The position numbers were made by a program, and so were the translations under genes. The notes under the pieces were generated by a model that searched no databases, was not told the DNA's origin, and saw only the letters and a list, made by a program, of their open reading frames with translations. DNA of 64,000 nt. Origin: Dipetalonema caudispina. Taxonomy: Eukaryota > Nematoda > Chromadorea > Rhabditida > Onchocercidae. Positions 29,139 to 41,700 of this stretch are shown here, piece after piece. The first letter of the stretch is position 1, and each line of letters begins with the position of its first letter. The stretch spans positions 50,415-114,414 of the forward strand of contig JABVXV010000203.1 in the NCBI GenBank assembly GCA_013365325.1, written 5' to 3'.

Positions 29139-29758
29139 CTTCTTCAATAACATTATTGATGATATCATTATGATTATGATATCATTTTGATTTATATCGA
29201 TGTAATTGATTTTTGATATATTAAGTAATTAGATAAATTGAATGCGATGAATAATTTTAAATGATCTGAATAGAATTTAACAATTAATTACTATTTTTAA
29301 ATGATACAATTAACGCTAATATTTCTAATATAATCTATAATGAAAAGAAAAGAAAAAGTTTCTTTCATCCATTTCTTTTTTTACTCATAATTGATCAAAA
29401 AATATTTATTATAATCTTACGTTATCATCATCATTTTAATAATATTCATTCATTCATTGAAAAAGAAGTAAACATTCCAAATGATTATGTCATATTTCAT
29501 TTAATTGTTATTACATTTTTGAAATGTTTAAATAATGAGTTCGAAAAGAAAAAAGACAAGAATTTGTTAAATTGCTAATTTGGAATAACTTTTTTGAATT
29601 ATTTGAAAGTTATTGTATCATTGTAAGTTGAAAATGCATTATGTAAGATGTGAAATTTTACAAGATTTCGTCATCTTAAATTATTATCAAATTGCAACAT
29701 TCAACATTACTCATACATTAATGGAACGCAGAAAATGAATGATGAATCATGGAAACAA

Positions 29759-30612
29759 AACGGTATATACCGTAATTTACGATAGGTATACCTGATGAAA
29801 TATCAAATGTCGGTTTACGGTAGATATACGTGAAGAATTACAAAAATATGATGATATTGTGAATGATCAAATTTTATTCGACAGAGTAATTTCTCTTTCA
29901 GTAATTGGGTTCGAAGGTGAATTTATAATTTTAGCGCATGCATAATCAATTTTTTTTTTCTTTTTTTCTTTTGCATGCTTCATTACCGCTATATATTGCA
30001 TTGATTTAAGAAATATACGATAAGACTTTCATCGACAAATAAGCTAAGACTAAATTTTTGGGAAGGATATTTATTTACTTGTCAAGCAAAAAATCACTAT
30101 TAATTATTAATTTACATTACAAGTGCAGATATTTGCCATAATTCACATGGCTAAAAGCAATAACGAAGATTCAAAATTATCATTCTGATAAGGTACATGG
30201 CCAAGTTTTTAGAAAGGACAAGCAATAAATATGCAAGCATTAGGATATTAGTGAAATAAATTCTTATCTAAATGAAACATAAAATTGTTCAGTAAAGTGA
30301 AAATAAATTTTCCAAAATGCTGTCAAATTTTCAGTTTATACCAAATCTTTTTACAGTAATGTATAAATTCGAAAAAAATTACGTCATTTTTTATATTAAT
30401 TTTTATTATCTGTTGATTATCTCTAAGGGAAATAATCATTACATTTTTTATCCTCCATTTATAACATTGTTTACTATAGACATAAATAAAGAATACCATG
30501 ATATTTGCTTTAGTTTATGATAAACAAAAGTGAAGAATTGTAGACATATCATAGTATACGGTATATATCGTAATTTATGATGAATATACTTGAAGAATCA
30601 TGAAAATATGTT
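29759..30612. repeat. Three dispersed copies of a GGTATATACCGTAATTTACG-type motif
   Basis: Copy 1 (about 29761-29803) and copy 2 (about 29811-29850) lie side by side. Copy 3 (about 30555-30610) is 0.7 kb away. Shared elements are an imperfect palindrome around CGGTATAYACCG, then TAATTTACGAT, then TATACNTGAAGAAT and AAAATATG. The copies are in the same orientation and diverged. Confidence 0.6.
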
Positions 30613-30687
30613 ATGTTATAGTCGATGAAAGAGTTAGGTAAAAGAATAACAAAAGTACAATTTTATATGATGTTAATTTATTAAAAC

Positions 30688-30728
<41 letters not shown>

Positions 30729-32777
30729 TGATCTTATATGATAAGAATTGAAATGTAACATTCACACTAAATTCACTACAAAGAAATGAATATCAAAGTT
30801 TGTAATGTGATCGTTATAAAAGTGATACACCATTCTTTCGTCTTCGATTTTATCAAAGAAATAGAAGAAATGATGGATAGATAATATTACGAATGAAAGG
30901 ATATCTATTTCTAATAATAATTTGGTAATATAATGCTAACATTGATATGGTCTGATATCATATATAATATTACTTCAATTACTTCTTTTTATGTTTCTTT
31001 TTCCCTATCATTGTTTTTCATTATTTCATTATTTTTCATTTACTAAGAAAAAATATGAACGATCAAATTTTGTAGTTTTAATTCAAAATTTTGTATTTGT
31101 GCAATTTTTTTCAAGTATTAAGAAAGAAGGATATTTAAAAAGAAATTTATTAAAAAAGAAAAGGAAAAAAAAAAACTTCTAATAAGTGTTTAAATATCGA
31201 CATTCCAAACGTTTGGTAATGATTGGAGTAACTTGAAAATTACTTGGGCAAAAATCTTCGCTTAGTTCGGTTCTAAAATTATAATAGAGAATAATCAAGT
31301 ATTGAGATTTCAAAACTTGGATAGAAGTTGCATGAATTTTAAATTTTAAAATGAATTTTAATTTTTTTAAAATATGAATTTTAAAATTGCAAGAAGAAAA
31401 GCATATGAGTGTTGAAATTCTAAAAGTTCAGGAAAATTTGAAAATTTCGAGGCAAAAAGCTAACAGCCAATTTTCATGATTATCGAACTTGAAAAACTAT
31501 TATGATTATCAAACAATATAAGACGATGACAAATTATAATCATTAAAATAATGATAAATTAAAAAAGAAGAAAAAGATTGATTTTTATAGTTGTAAATCA
31601 GATCTTGCTGATTAAGATAAGATAATAATACCTCTTTTTTTTGTTTTTGTTTTAATGAAAATAATCATGAAGTTTCTGAATATAGATTAGATATTTTTTT
31701 TCTCTTCATCAACTAATATGTAAATAAAAAGTTAAATCTATCTGTAATCAGCTAATGAGGCTACTTCTCTTAGGCAATACTTAAAATGTATGGAAAGATC
31801 GGATAACCGATAAAACAAAATGAAATTAAAATGGATATGCTTTCGATGATTGATCTAGGCAATTACCCATTTGGTTAAGTTTTTTCCTTTTTTTTCTTTA
31901 ATGAAATAAATTCCCAGCAAAAAAGTTTTCGACTTATTAATGACATTAATTTCTCACAAAAAAGGAGATGAGAAGAACTGCTAGTTCTGCTCCTAGAAAA
32001 TCGTAAAATTTGGTCGACAGTTAAATCCATCTCGGGATTCATTCTTGAATCCAAAAAAAAATCTCAAATCCCAAAAACACTAACCTATCTATCTACAATG
32101 CCAGTCCTAATTTTTCAAGAAATAAGGCCTTGAGATCAAATAGGAAAAAGATTTTAGCTAGGGAAATTTTGGAAGCAATACATGTCAACGTTTAATATCT
32201 CGCCCTATTTTTAATAATTCGTCAAACTTAAATAAATCGTTCAATCTTATTTTTTTACTTCAAAGTTGATACATTCTCGGAAAACTATCATGTTTATCAC
32301 TTTGAAACTGATTAAGTCGTAAGAGATCAATAAACTTATAAAATCAAGAATATTTGATTTCATTAACAATTCCACTTATGGAAATCAAAATTGCTCAGTT
32401 AAAATAAAGATGATTGGATCTATCTGTTCAACCTAATGGTTCCATTTTTTTAAGTTTTGTTTTCCAGTTGAAAAAAAAATAGTCCGGAAAAAATTTTTAG
32501 ATTATATTTGGATATATACAACAGCTATTATAACTGTATCATGTTTTAGAAAAAGCATAGGGAAAAAGAGAACAAAAGAAAAAAAACTGCTTGGTAAATG
32601 CTTAGCAAAAATATGAACAAATATCGATATGATTTAAAGTTTCGGTTAATTATACCCAGCTATATTTCAGCATTTTTATGTATTGGAATACTCTTCAATA
32701 ATAGTAAAAGATATTCAAATTTGGTTAAATTTCCTAATAATACAGTGCTAGTGTATTGCACCATTTTACATTGGAAT

Positions 32778-32813
<36 letters not shown>

Positions 32814-32973
32814 AATATTATATCTGATGGGAAATAACAATTCAAATGACAAAAGAAAATTCCTTCTCTCGTTGAATTCTCCTAAAATGATATTATCATT
32901 TTTTTTCATTTTTCTTCTAAAATGATATTAGGGATACAAATGATAATTCTCGTTTATCACGCTTTCTTTTCCT

Positions 32974-35900
32974 TCAGTCCCATGTTTCATATTGTAGTCT
33001 ACCTTCTGCTTCAAGCATTTGTATGAACTGTTTACCATTTTCATTGTTTCCTTCCGCAATTTTCTCTATGCTTGCCGTTACTCCAAGTGGCATATCACCA
33101 GCCTTTCCTGCTATGAAAAGATAACCTGAAAGAGTATCAAAACTATTTTACATTAAACGACTATCAATATGTAATTGATGAAATTCATTTTTTCTTATCT
33201 TATTTCATATTAATTCTCACAAAAAGTGTCATAAAATGGATAATTTAAACATTATTTTTCCGATCTTAAGCATACAAATATAAAGTGAATTATTTTGTTG
33301 AAGCATGATCTAAGAAAAAAAGTTACCATTATCATTTTTTAATAGATTCCATATTTCATCACCATAATCTTCAATCTTATTTTGTACATAAATCTGAAAA
33401 TCATATATCCCGATTGTTAACATAATTTTCGCACAAAGCAGACGCTATTCAAATGTTTTGTAGTACTGTAAAAGTATTTTATGGTATTGATTTCAGAGCA
33501 CACTATTTAATATCACGGTATCTAATGTATTGGTACTTAGAACTCGAAAAGTTATTAAAGTCATCAGTAAATTGATTTCCACAATGATCATCACATTCAG
33601 TGCTTCTACATCGACCAGAAGATCGAATATGGATAGGAGGAGATACTTCGAAATAATTTCGAATAAAACTTTATGCGGACAAACAAGTTTGCCAGTAATG
33701 CATATCTCAGGACAAATATGAATTTCAGCACTTTTGAACAGAATTACTTAATAAAACATCAAAACAAGAACCAACTGATGCATTTAAATACCGAAGCATT
33801 ATAGAACAAAAGAAATAAGTACTAAATTTAGCACCTTATTTTGCTGATCTCGACTAAACGCTGTTATGATGCGGGCTCCTGTTAATGTATGCCATTCTTC
33901 AGCGAAATAAAAATCTTTCTGAGCCCCTCGACATCCAAAGAATAGTATCGAACTTTCTTCCTCATCACACAACTCCCTTGAAATAATGTCAACAAGTTGA
34001 AATTTGAAAGAAAAAAGAAACGACAATAATTTATTTCCCACTTATGATAGATGTAGAATTGCTCAGCAGATATTAACTTAACTTACTACCACTAGATTAG
34101 CAAATATTAACTTCTAAAACATGAGTCTAATTGACTCATATCTGATTCTAACCCATTTAATTCAAATCTTATTACAAACTCTCGTTAAGATATGATTAAC
34201 GGACCTCGCTTAAGTTCGTGTTCACTAGAAAATCTCAGTTTAGCCTTATTAATAGCTACTGCATTATCTATTCTAGGCAAACATCTTTCAAGATCGCTCA
34301 TCTATTTAAGATCCAACCTACAGTCGGATAGATCTGAATTTTGACTTCCCGGAGTTAAAGAATCATAGAGAAAAACCAAATAAAAAATAGAGGAACATAT
34401 ACCTTTTACGATAAGCTAAAATTGATCGGAATGGTGCAACGCCAGTACCAGGTCCAACCAAAATCAATGTCTTGTTTTTGGTCGGCCATCTGTAAAGTAC
34501 GGATAAAAATCATTTAGCTCTTTCCACTTCATTACAGCTGTAATTTTTAGGCAGTGTCGTGTTCCCTAATTTCGAGGAAACTCTAAAATTCGAAGTTCTC
34601 AAACTTTAAAATTCTCCTTTTATCCTTTATTAAAATAACTTCATTAGCATTCATTAATTATGCCTGTTTTATTGGCCATTATTTGGTAACAAAATAACAA
34701 TACCTAAATGTTCCCGGCCGAGTCTTCACCAGGACAACATCACCCTCTTGTAATCGACTTAAATAGTTACTACATAAACCTAATCGTGTAGCTGTCATTC
34801 GTTTCGATCTGTATTCAACCTGAAAAACATTTCCAATCAAACGCAGAATTTTTAAAAAAAATTCATAATCGTAACGTGAGATTTGCATTTAAATTCAGTT
34901 TAGAGTTGAGGGATCAACTAAATTTGAAGAAATCAAACTAAAAAGATAATATAATCGTTTATTTTGTACAGTGATAAATCTAACCTTAGCAACGAGTATT
35001 TGTATAGCCTCATGTGTCAGAGGACATGAAGCAATACTGAATGCCCTTGGACGAATGAGAGGAAAAACTTCAAAAAGCATTTCTACTGGTATATTTTGAG
35101 CTGTTGCCTGAAAGTCTCGCAATGTTTCCGCGATTGTTCGCCTCGGCCTCCAACAATAATCCATGTAATCATCCTAGACAACAATGGATTGAACGAATGT
35201 ATGTAAGGTAAAATGTTAAATTTACAAAATAAAGTTTATAATTTACAATATATTTCGCTAGTTCAAGAAGTCGTTCCTTCTCATCCTTTATTACTGACAA
35301 CTTTCCAAGCGTCCGAAAAAATGATCTCCGTGGAACCATTTGTAAATCAAAGTAACGTTCAAAACATTTCCGTAAAGATAATGTACCTAAAACTTGGCAC
35401 GTTTCTTCTTTCAAAATTGAAAAAACTATTTCTGGTAGAAAACTCAAAATTATATGTGATTAATAGTGATGGTTGACTAATAATATGTGATAATATTAGC
35501 ACTACTTGCTTTTACAAAAAAAAATTTAGAAAGTACTTGAAGACAGAATTATCATGCCTATAAAATATTCGTAGAAAACTATAAAAGAAAATTTCACCTT
35601 TGCAAAGATACGAAGGAGGCAGTGGGATACAAATTTCACGTGAGCGTAATGTGATAGGCCGATCCAGCAGATCATCATCAATACCTAACGCTTTGTAAGC
35701 TATACTAAGTGTTTCGTTCAAGTTATTCGGATGTACCATTATCACATCGCCAGGAAAATAACTGCAAATGAATAATAATAGTTGTTATCCTCATTTTAAA
35801 TGATCTCACAAGTGTTCAGAAAAAGTTTTAAAAATTGTGAAATTTTTAAAAGCTAAAAATATATGATAACGAAGTTCATACCTAAGTTTCTCGATATCCA

Positions 35901-37884
35901 TCGCTATTGTGATCAGTCGTGTATCCAGAAAATACAACAACACTTAGTTCAAATTGTTAAATAAATGATAAGAACAAGAAAATACTAAGAAAATTAAGAT
36001 TGTTTTTAGGATATGAATACGTTCCTGACAATTATTTTAAATTGAATATTTGAGACAAATAAATGAGGGCTTTATATATACTTTTTGGTTTAACATATAC
36101 TGGGCAGTGTCAAATTTGGATGCATGTTTAAAATAAAAATACCTGGAAATGAGTTTCCGCTGTTAACCGTTTATTGTTTATGACTGTCGTTTCTACGAAA
36201 GAATTTCCTTTGCTAGAATTCTGAATTGGTAAAGAATTTTTTTCATAACTGACTTCAAAACGTGACGGCAGACATTTGCTATCATCAGGACTCAAAATCA
36301 TACCCTATAAAATAAATCGATTAAAATTTCCAGCAATTCGCTTCAAAAATTAACCTACATGTTCAAAATAGTAATTTCCATTTATTAGAAAATCATTAAA
36401 TATCTGTCTATAAATTTTTAAAAAATTGGAACTGGTTCATTATCACAAAACGTTTCGTACCGAATACAAATTCATTTTCCAGATTTGCTGAAATAATTCA
36501 TCCCGAAAACGCTCGTACGTTCCTTCGATGCCTAATTCATGCTGATCATCAGCTAGAGTTAATTCAATCAAAAATGATGCGCCCAGTTGGCTTAACCTAT
36601 AATATCCTAGTTCAGATGATATGACATAGTTGCAAAAATAATGTGCAATAAAGATATACTCCAATTACTTTATATAAATAAAGAAGTAAGTGAGTTAATA
36701 TATATATATATATATATATTTGATAAATATCTACCTTCTGTACAGCTTCTTCCCCGCAAAGTTGTATTTTTGATAAACTGAGTCTCCCAGTCCAAGGACA
36801 GCGAAGTGAACCTGAAATCACCAGAAATTACCTATAAGGCATGGTGAAAAAAAGATGCTTTTATCGAACTAAAGATTTATACAAAAATATGATAACAATA
36901 ATAAGGAATATTTTTTCATTAAACAAGCAGACAAAATGCCATGGACATAAAATAATCCAGCCAAATATTTTAAATACTGCAATAATTCTGTCAAATACAA
37001 AATGGTCCAAATAAAAAAGAGCCAAGAAAACACCACAAAACCAGGGAAACCAGGGAAAAAATGATAAAACTATTCATTGAAAGCAGTAAAAATAAAATAT
37101 GAAACTAAAATTCTACTTAACAAAATCCAACATGAACTTACATTTTGTAACAAATCTTTAGGTAACGTTTTACAACATAAAATCCTCCAATTCTGACGTA
37201 TACTAGCTGGCATTTCACCCTGTCCACTGGTTGATACTACAAATACCACACAATACTCATTGCTTAAATTCTGAAAATAGGTAATCAAAAAGCAAAGAAA
37301 CATTTCAAAAATTTATGAAAGACAAAGGATAAAGCGAAAATTACTTCAGTATTAATGGAATGCGAAAAGTTTCTTTGCTTCAGTATTGATGGAAAAAGTA
37401 AAAATGAAAGTTTTTGACACTAACTTATCACCTTTTAAATTGATCTGTCTGGCAATATTCGGTAAACCTAAAGTAACTTTACAAAAAGTGTTTTCTATTA
37501 CATATTTAATATCAAAAGAACGGTCTCTACTTCTCACGACTAAATTTCAGATAACTCTTTTAATTATTTCAGAAAATCAAAATTTCTCTAAATAAAATTT
37601 AAAAAAAATGCTATCGTAGGAAGTGGTTAATAAATAAATTAACGAAATTGACGAAAAGTTCTAATTCCCAAGAAATATAGAAGGAAAAATCCTTTCTTTG
37701 TAAAAGATTCTCATTGAAATATAGAAAACTTTTAAACCTGTACTGCATAATCTCCAAAATTATACACTTCGGTGGAGATATTACGATATCGTGCATCATT
37801 CCATAATGTTTCCGCAACATCTTGAGCATTACCTGTCTCACTACCATAAAGAATTTTTAATGTGGGAAAAGATGAAGAAGACAT
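32974..37884 (-). CDS. NDOR1: NADPH-dependent diflavin oxidoreductase 1
   Basis: Fourteen exons join in phase to 585 aa: 37738-37884, 37142-37270, 36735-36811, 36461-36596, 36143-36304, 35882-35925, 35598-35761, 35247-35392, 34985-35173, 34704-34819, 34403-34489, 33835-33976, 33327-33393 and 32974-33125. Residues 9-150 are a flavodoxin/FMN domain ([10 protein letters not shown] at 13-22, [26 protein letters not shown]). The FAD domain has RPRAFSIAS (376-384) and the NADP-binding fold has [11 protein letters not shown] (449-459) and FFGCRG (478-483). The end ETWD puts the flavin-shielding Trp at 584. Length and order match NDOR1/Tah18, about 590 aa, and no membrane anchor separates it from cytochrome P450 reductase. 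By family knowledge it passes electrons from NADPH to the anamorsin (Dre2) Fe-S assembly protein in the cytosol. One oddity is exon 35882-35925, which is preceded by TTTTCTG instead of TTTTCAG. Confidence 0.94.
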
Positions 37885-37905
37885 TGCATTAACCCTGAAA
37901 AGAAA
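37885..37905 (-). promoter_or_regulatory. Probable spliced-leader acceptor for NDOR1
   Basis: On the minus strand CTTTCTTTTCAG ends at 37895. GGTTAATGCA then precedes the chosen ATG at 37882-37884. A nearer ATG at 37887-37889 is out of frame and gives no product. The strong pyrimidine-rich acceptor directly upstream suggests SL trans-splicing. Confidence 0.55.
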
Positions 37906-38710
37906 GACGAAAAAGATTTAAATTCTAAAAATTTCAAATATTGAGAACCGAAATTAACAAATTTTACCGACGGATTATCACCATTACACTGATAGATCTC
38001 ATTTCTCATATGACACTTGTTGGAAGTATTTAGTTCACATTATTCAAAAATTTGACGGCTTTTAAAAGTTGAGTAATTCTCGGAATGATAATAGATTATA
38101 AAGATGAAATCTTCCGTTCACAGAGCTTTCTTTTCTTTCTTTTATTTATTAAAAAATGGATTTTCCAATATTTGTGATAAATACAGTAAAACTTTATTTA
38201 TCTACTCCTTATTTCGCTATATTTTATTAGTCCAAGCATTAACTCAATTTATATTACAAACTACAGAGTCACGCATATATTTCATTTACCAATATAAGTT
38301 CACTATTTTATTTGATTGATAACGAAATCCACTATATTAATTTGTTTGTCGATCAATCAAGTTATCATATATCAAGAAATTAATATTTGATCTCTGCTAA
38401 ATAACTATACATTATACCTAATTCGTAAACCATTCAATTCACAGTAATCAAGTAATCATGACTCTGTGCTATTCCATAGCATGGAACAAATGCATATATT
38501 TCCCATAAAAATATATTTTATTACAAACCCCGAAATGACAACAAATTTATAACAATTTCAACACCATTTCTGTTACTTTTTATACCATTTATATCAATCC
38601 ATACAATTTATTGAAGGCAAGATATAATTTAATTTCGAAAGTATAGTATGTTGTGCTATTCCCCTTCTCCGAGAAATCCAAAATCCAAAATTATACTCCA
38701 ATAACAAGAG
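37906..38710. other. Intergenic spacer between ZIP9 and NDOR1
   Basis: About 0.8 kb separates the ZIP9 stop from the NDOR1 trans-splice site on the same strand. A frame at 38104-38319 on the + strand has no family features. No other structure is seen. Confidence 0.5.
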
Positions 38711-41700
38711 TTAGTGAGAGTGAGAATGGCTACTGATTAAAAATGTCGGAGTAATTGCTCCAACGACAACTGAAATTAACTCGATGAATTTTAACGATGT
38801 TCTTGATTCACTGTATCCTCGATTACTACCTTCTGTGCCATTGTTCGCCAACTGATAATCTTTGATACTGGAACCTATCTGAAAGAAATTCTTTCATGTT
38901 ATTCGCTTACATTAATTACGATATATCAATGGTGTATATAGCTCGTGCTATGTCGGTGAGGAAGATTATACATTTAATATAATGAAAATACTTCCTCAGT
39001 TGCATCTTTCTGGAACTGTTTTATGAACTTACCAATTCAGGAAGTATGTGTACAGCTGCAACGTATAGAAATGTTCCAGCCGAAAACAACATAAGTGTAC
39101 CAGTTGCCGAATCTGCTGAGAACTTATCGCTTTCAAGCTGAAATTTAGAAATTGAAACAAAAACGCATTGATTATTGCTTATTACCTTTAAACGAGAAAG
39201 TTTTAAAAACTCACAACAACAATCAGATAATATGTGATCATTGCAGCTAATGGAGCTGCCATTGAGAAGATAATTAAATGACGACGTATCCTGAACCGTT
39301 CAATACCTTCCACCAAAAGAAAACTGACCAAACCGAATGCCGCTGGAGCCTTTAATGTATTTAAATTCTTCGAGACTTGAAATATGAGAGTTGAAGTATT
39401 TCAGCGTACAAAAGATATACAAAAGGAAAGATGAAAGCTGTGAAGAACCTAATACATGTTTTGACAATATGAAAAATATTGGAAGTTAAAAAATCATTGT
39501 GTTAAAACAAAAGGCGAGGAAAATCATGTTGAGTTAAGCAAGTGCAGACGCAGATCTTGAATTTAAAGAACTTGTCGGGAAACGGAAATTAAAAGTTTCT
39601 GAATAATAAACTAGTCCGGAAACAAATCGGGAGTACTAGTTAAATAAATAGAACCAAAAGAAGGTTGAGCACAAAAAGGGAAAGTCATTAGGCTCAATAC
39701 AAGACAGAAAGTATCGATGCTCAACAAACGCAAGCGTATTGATGAAATCGACGGTAATGCGCTAATGATCTGTTAGCTCAATAATTTATGTGCTAAAGCT
39801 TGAATTCATTAAATAATTTTGACAGTGGAAGAATGATAAAAATCAACCTTATGAAGCATTATGGCAAGAAAGACAATAAACTGCACTCCGGTGCGATTTG
39901 TTGCAGATGCGCTGCCAAAAGCGACCCCATCAGCTGTAAATATTATTAATTGAAATTAAATTTCATTTTCAAAAGTAATTCGAAAAAATTTCCATTTATG
40001 AAAAGACAGCTTCAACAAGCACAATTTAGAAAAATTCAAATCTAGCATGCGCAATTAAATTTTCAACTGCAACTTTACTTCCAATTTCAATTTTAGAACA
40101 ACTATATGAACTAATCATAACCAAAGTCACAAACAAACCCGATTTAAAACAATCCAAATAAAATTTCTGTAAAAACAAACCAGCTGCGTGCACTACCAGA
40201 CCAATTGTTGCTGTTAACTTAAACTGTGTACGGTCACCACCTGAAATTCAATTTAATACATCCATAATAATTATCAAAAGGAGAAAATTTTGAAATTATA
40301 AAAACGTTGAAAATTGGTCATTCTAAATTAGTAAAAATTAATCTCACATTATTTAAACAATACACCTCAGTTATTATGACTAAGCTAAGATTACAACAGA
40401 CTTCATATAAAGGAAGAAACCCTTGGGTGTTGACAGATGATTCGAATCACAAATATTTTAAGGCTGCTGCAGTAGTGAGTCCTATCTTAAGAGCAAGGCC
40501 AAAAAAGCATCAAATTTCATGCGAGACCCTATTACTATGCAAATCGCTACGCATTAAAAAGAGATTCTTGCCTTAGTTTAGCCAAGGAAAGTGAATTTTA
40601 ATGGGGCGAAATAAGAAGGCAACAATCAAATTAAAAGCAATTAATATTTCTAAGGTTTAGATTGGTTTTTTGAAAACTAAAATTATTTACTTTGGCACTA
40701 TACTCGACATGTCACGTGAATCGCTGATCAGAAAAAATTATTTGAAAACAAAATAAATAGCTATTATTGATATTGTGTTAAAATTAACCTGTAGATGATA
40801 AAAACTTCGAAATTTGATCAAGGAGAAACATAAATATAAAACCAACAACCAGCGAATACCCAATTGATTGATTTATTGCATTGAAATTAATTGATGCTTC
40901 CAGATGCTCGCGCTCATCGGTTTCTGTAAAAAGATAAAAGAATTCTAAAAATTAGCAAACAAAATTGTTAAAATTCATGCAAGATACTCGGCAGAAGCTA
41001 CCATATCTAACAAAACTTTCTAATCAATCGATGCCACATGCATCACTTCATGGTGGAGCTGAATATATATCATAACTACATATACGAAAACAGCCTATGT
41101 TAACTAATTTCTAAATGGGGAAGAGAGCAAAGTAGATTCATAAAATGAGCATTAAATCGTGTCATTAATTTGTCTCTTTATCATTAATCGGCACTATTTC
41201 TTGAAATGTTTTCATCCTAACTTTTACATGCAATATACCTTTTTTGTTCGTAACAGGACTTTGCTGCACCTGTCGCATTATTCCTTTCCTAATATCATTT
41301 TTGTCGGAATCAGTTAGATAATTTTTTCTCCCACTGAAAGCATAGAAACAAAAATTATTAATTTGAGTCATTAAAATAATTTTAGGCTAAAAACAAAGTT
41401 CTACAAAACCCACACAACAGATTCTTTGACAACAAAAATCTTTGTTCCAAATTTTTTAATTCCATTTAATTCTACTTATGGAAATCTTACTAGTCCGGTA
41501 ATGAAGCCTTTAAAAATTATCTAGAAAAGAACTGAAAGTAGCTCGAATTTTTTCTTAAATTTTTCTGATCTCTATCGACTTCATTCGTTGATCCTGCTAG
41601 TTTGGATACCGTTGAATCAAAAAAAAGACAGAAAAATACCCTAGATTTGATGCAGCAGGCTGTTTTAATGAATTCCATACATCGTGTTGAGATGCAACAT

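Larger units (their letters stand above)
18432..32973. other. 14.5 kb region without a supportable gene
   Basis: Between the 5' end of the MIF4G gene and the 3' end of the NDOR1 gene I found no exon with convincing composition, splice sites and family motifs on either strand. Open frames here are short and come from poly(A/T), (CAT)n, (AC)n or (TA)n tracts. The content is AT-rich unique sequence, homopolymers (for example T runs at about 25338-25367 and 29106-29138), trinucleotide arrays and one minisatellite. Because the MIF4G gene is transcribed out of this region, it may hold promoter or enhancer sequence or upstream untranslated exons. An RNA gene cannot be excluded by eye. Confidence 0.6.

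Noticed and set aside
29897..29935. GGTTCGAA box resembling a tRNA T-loop
   Set aside because: No acceptor stem, D-loop or anticodon arm can be folded around it.
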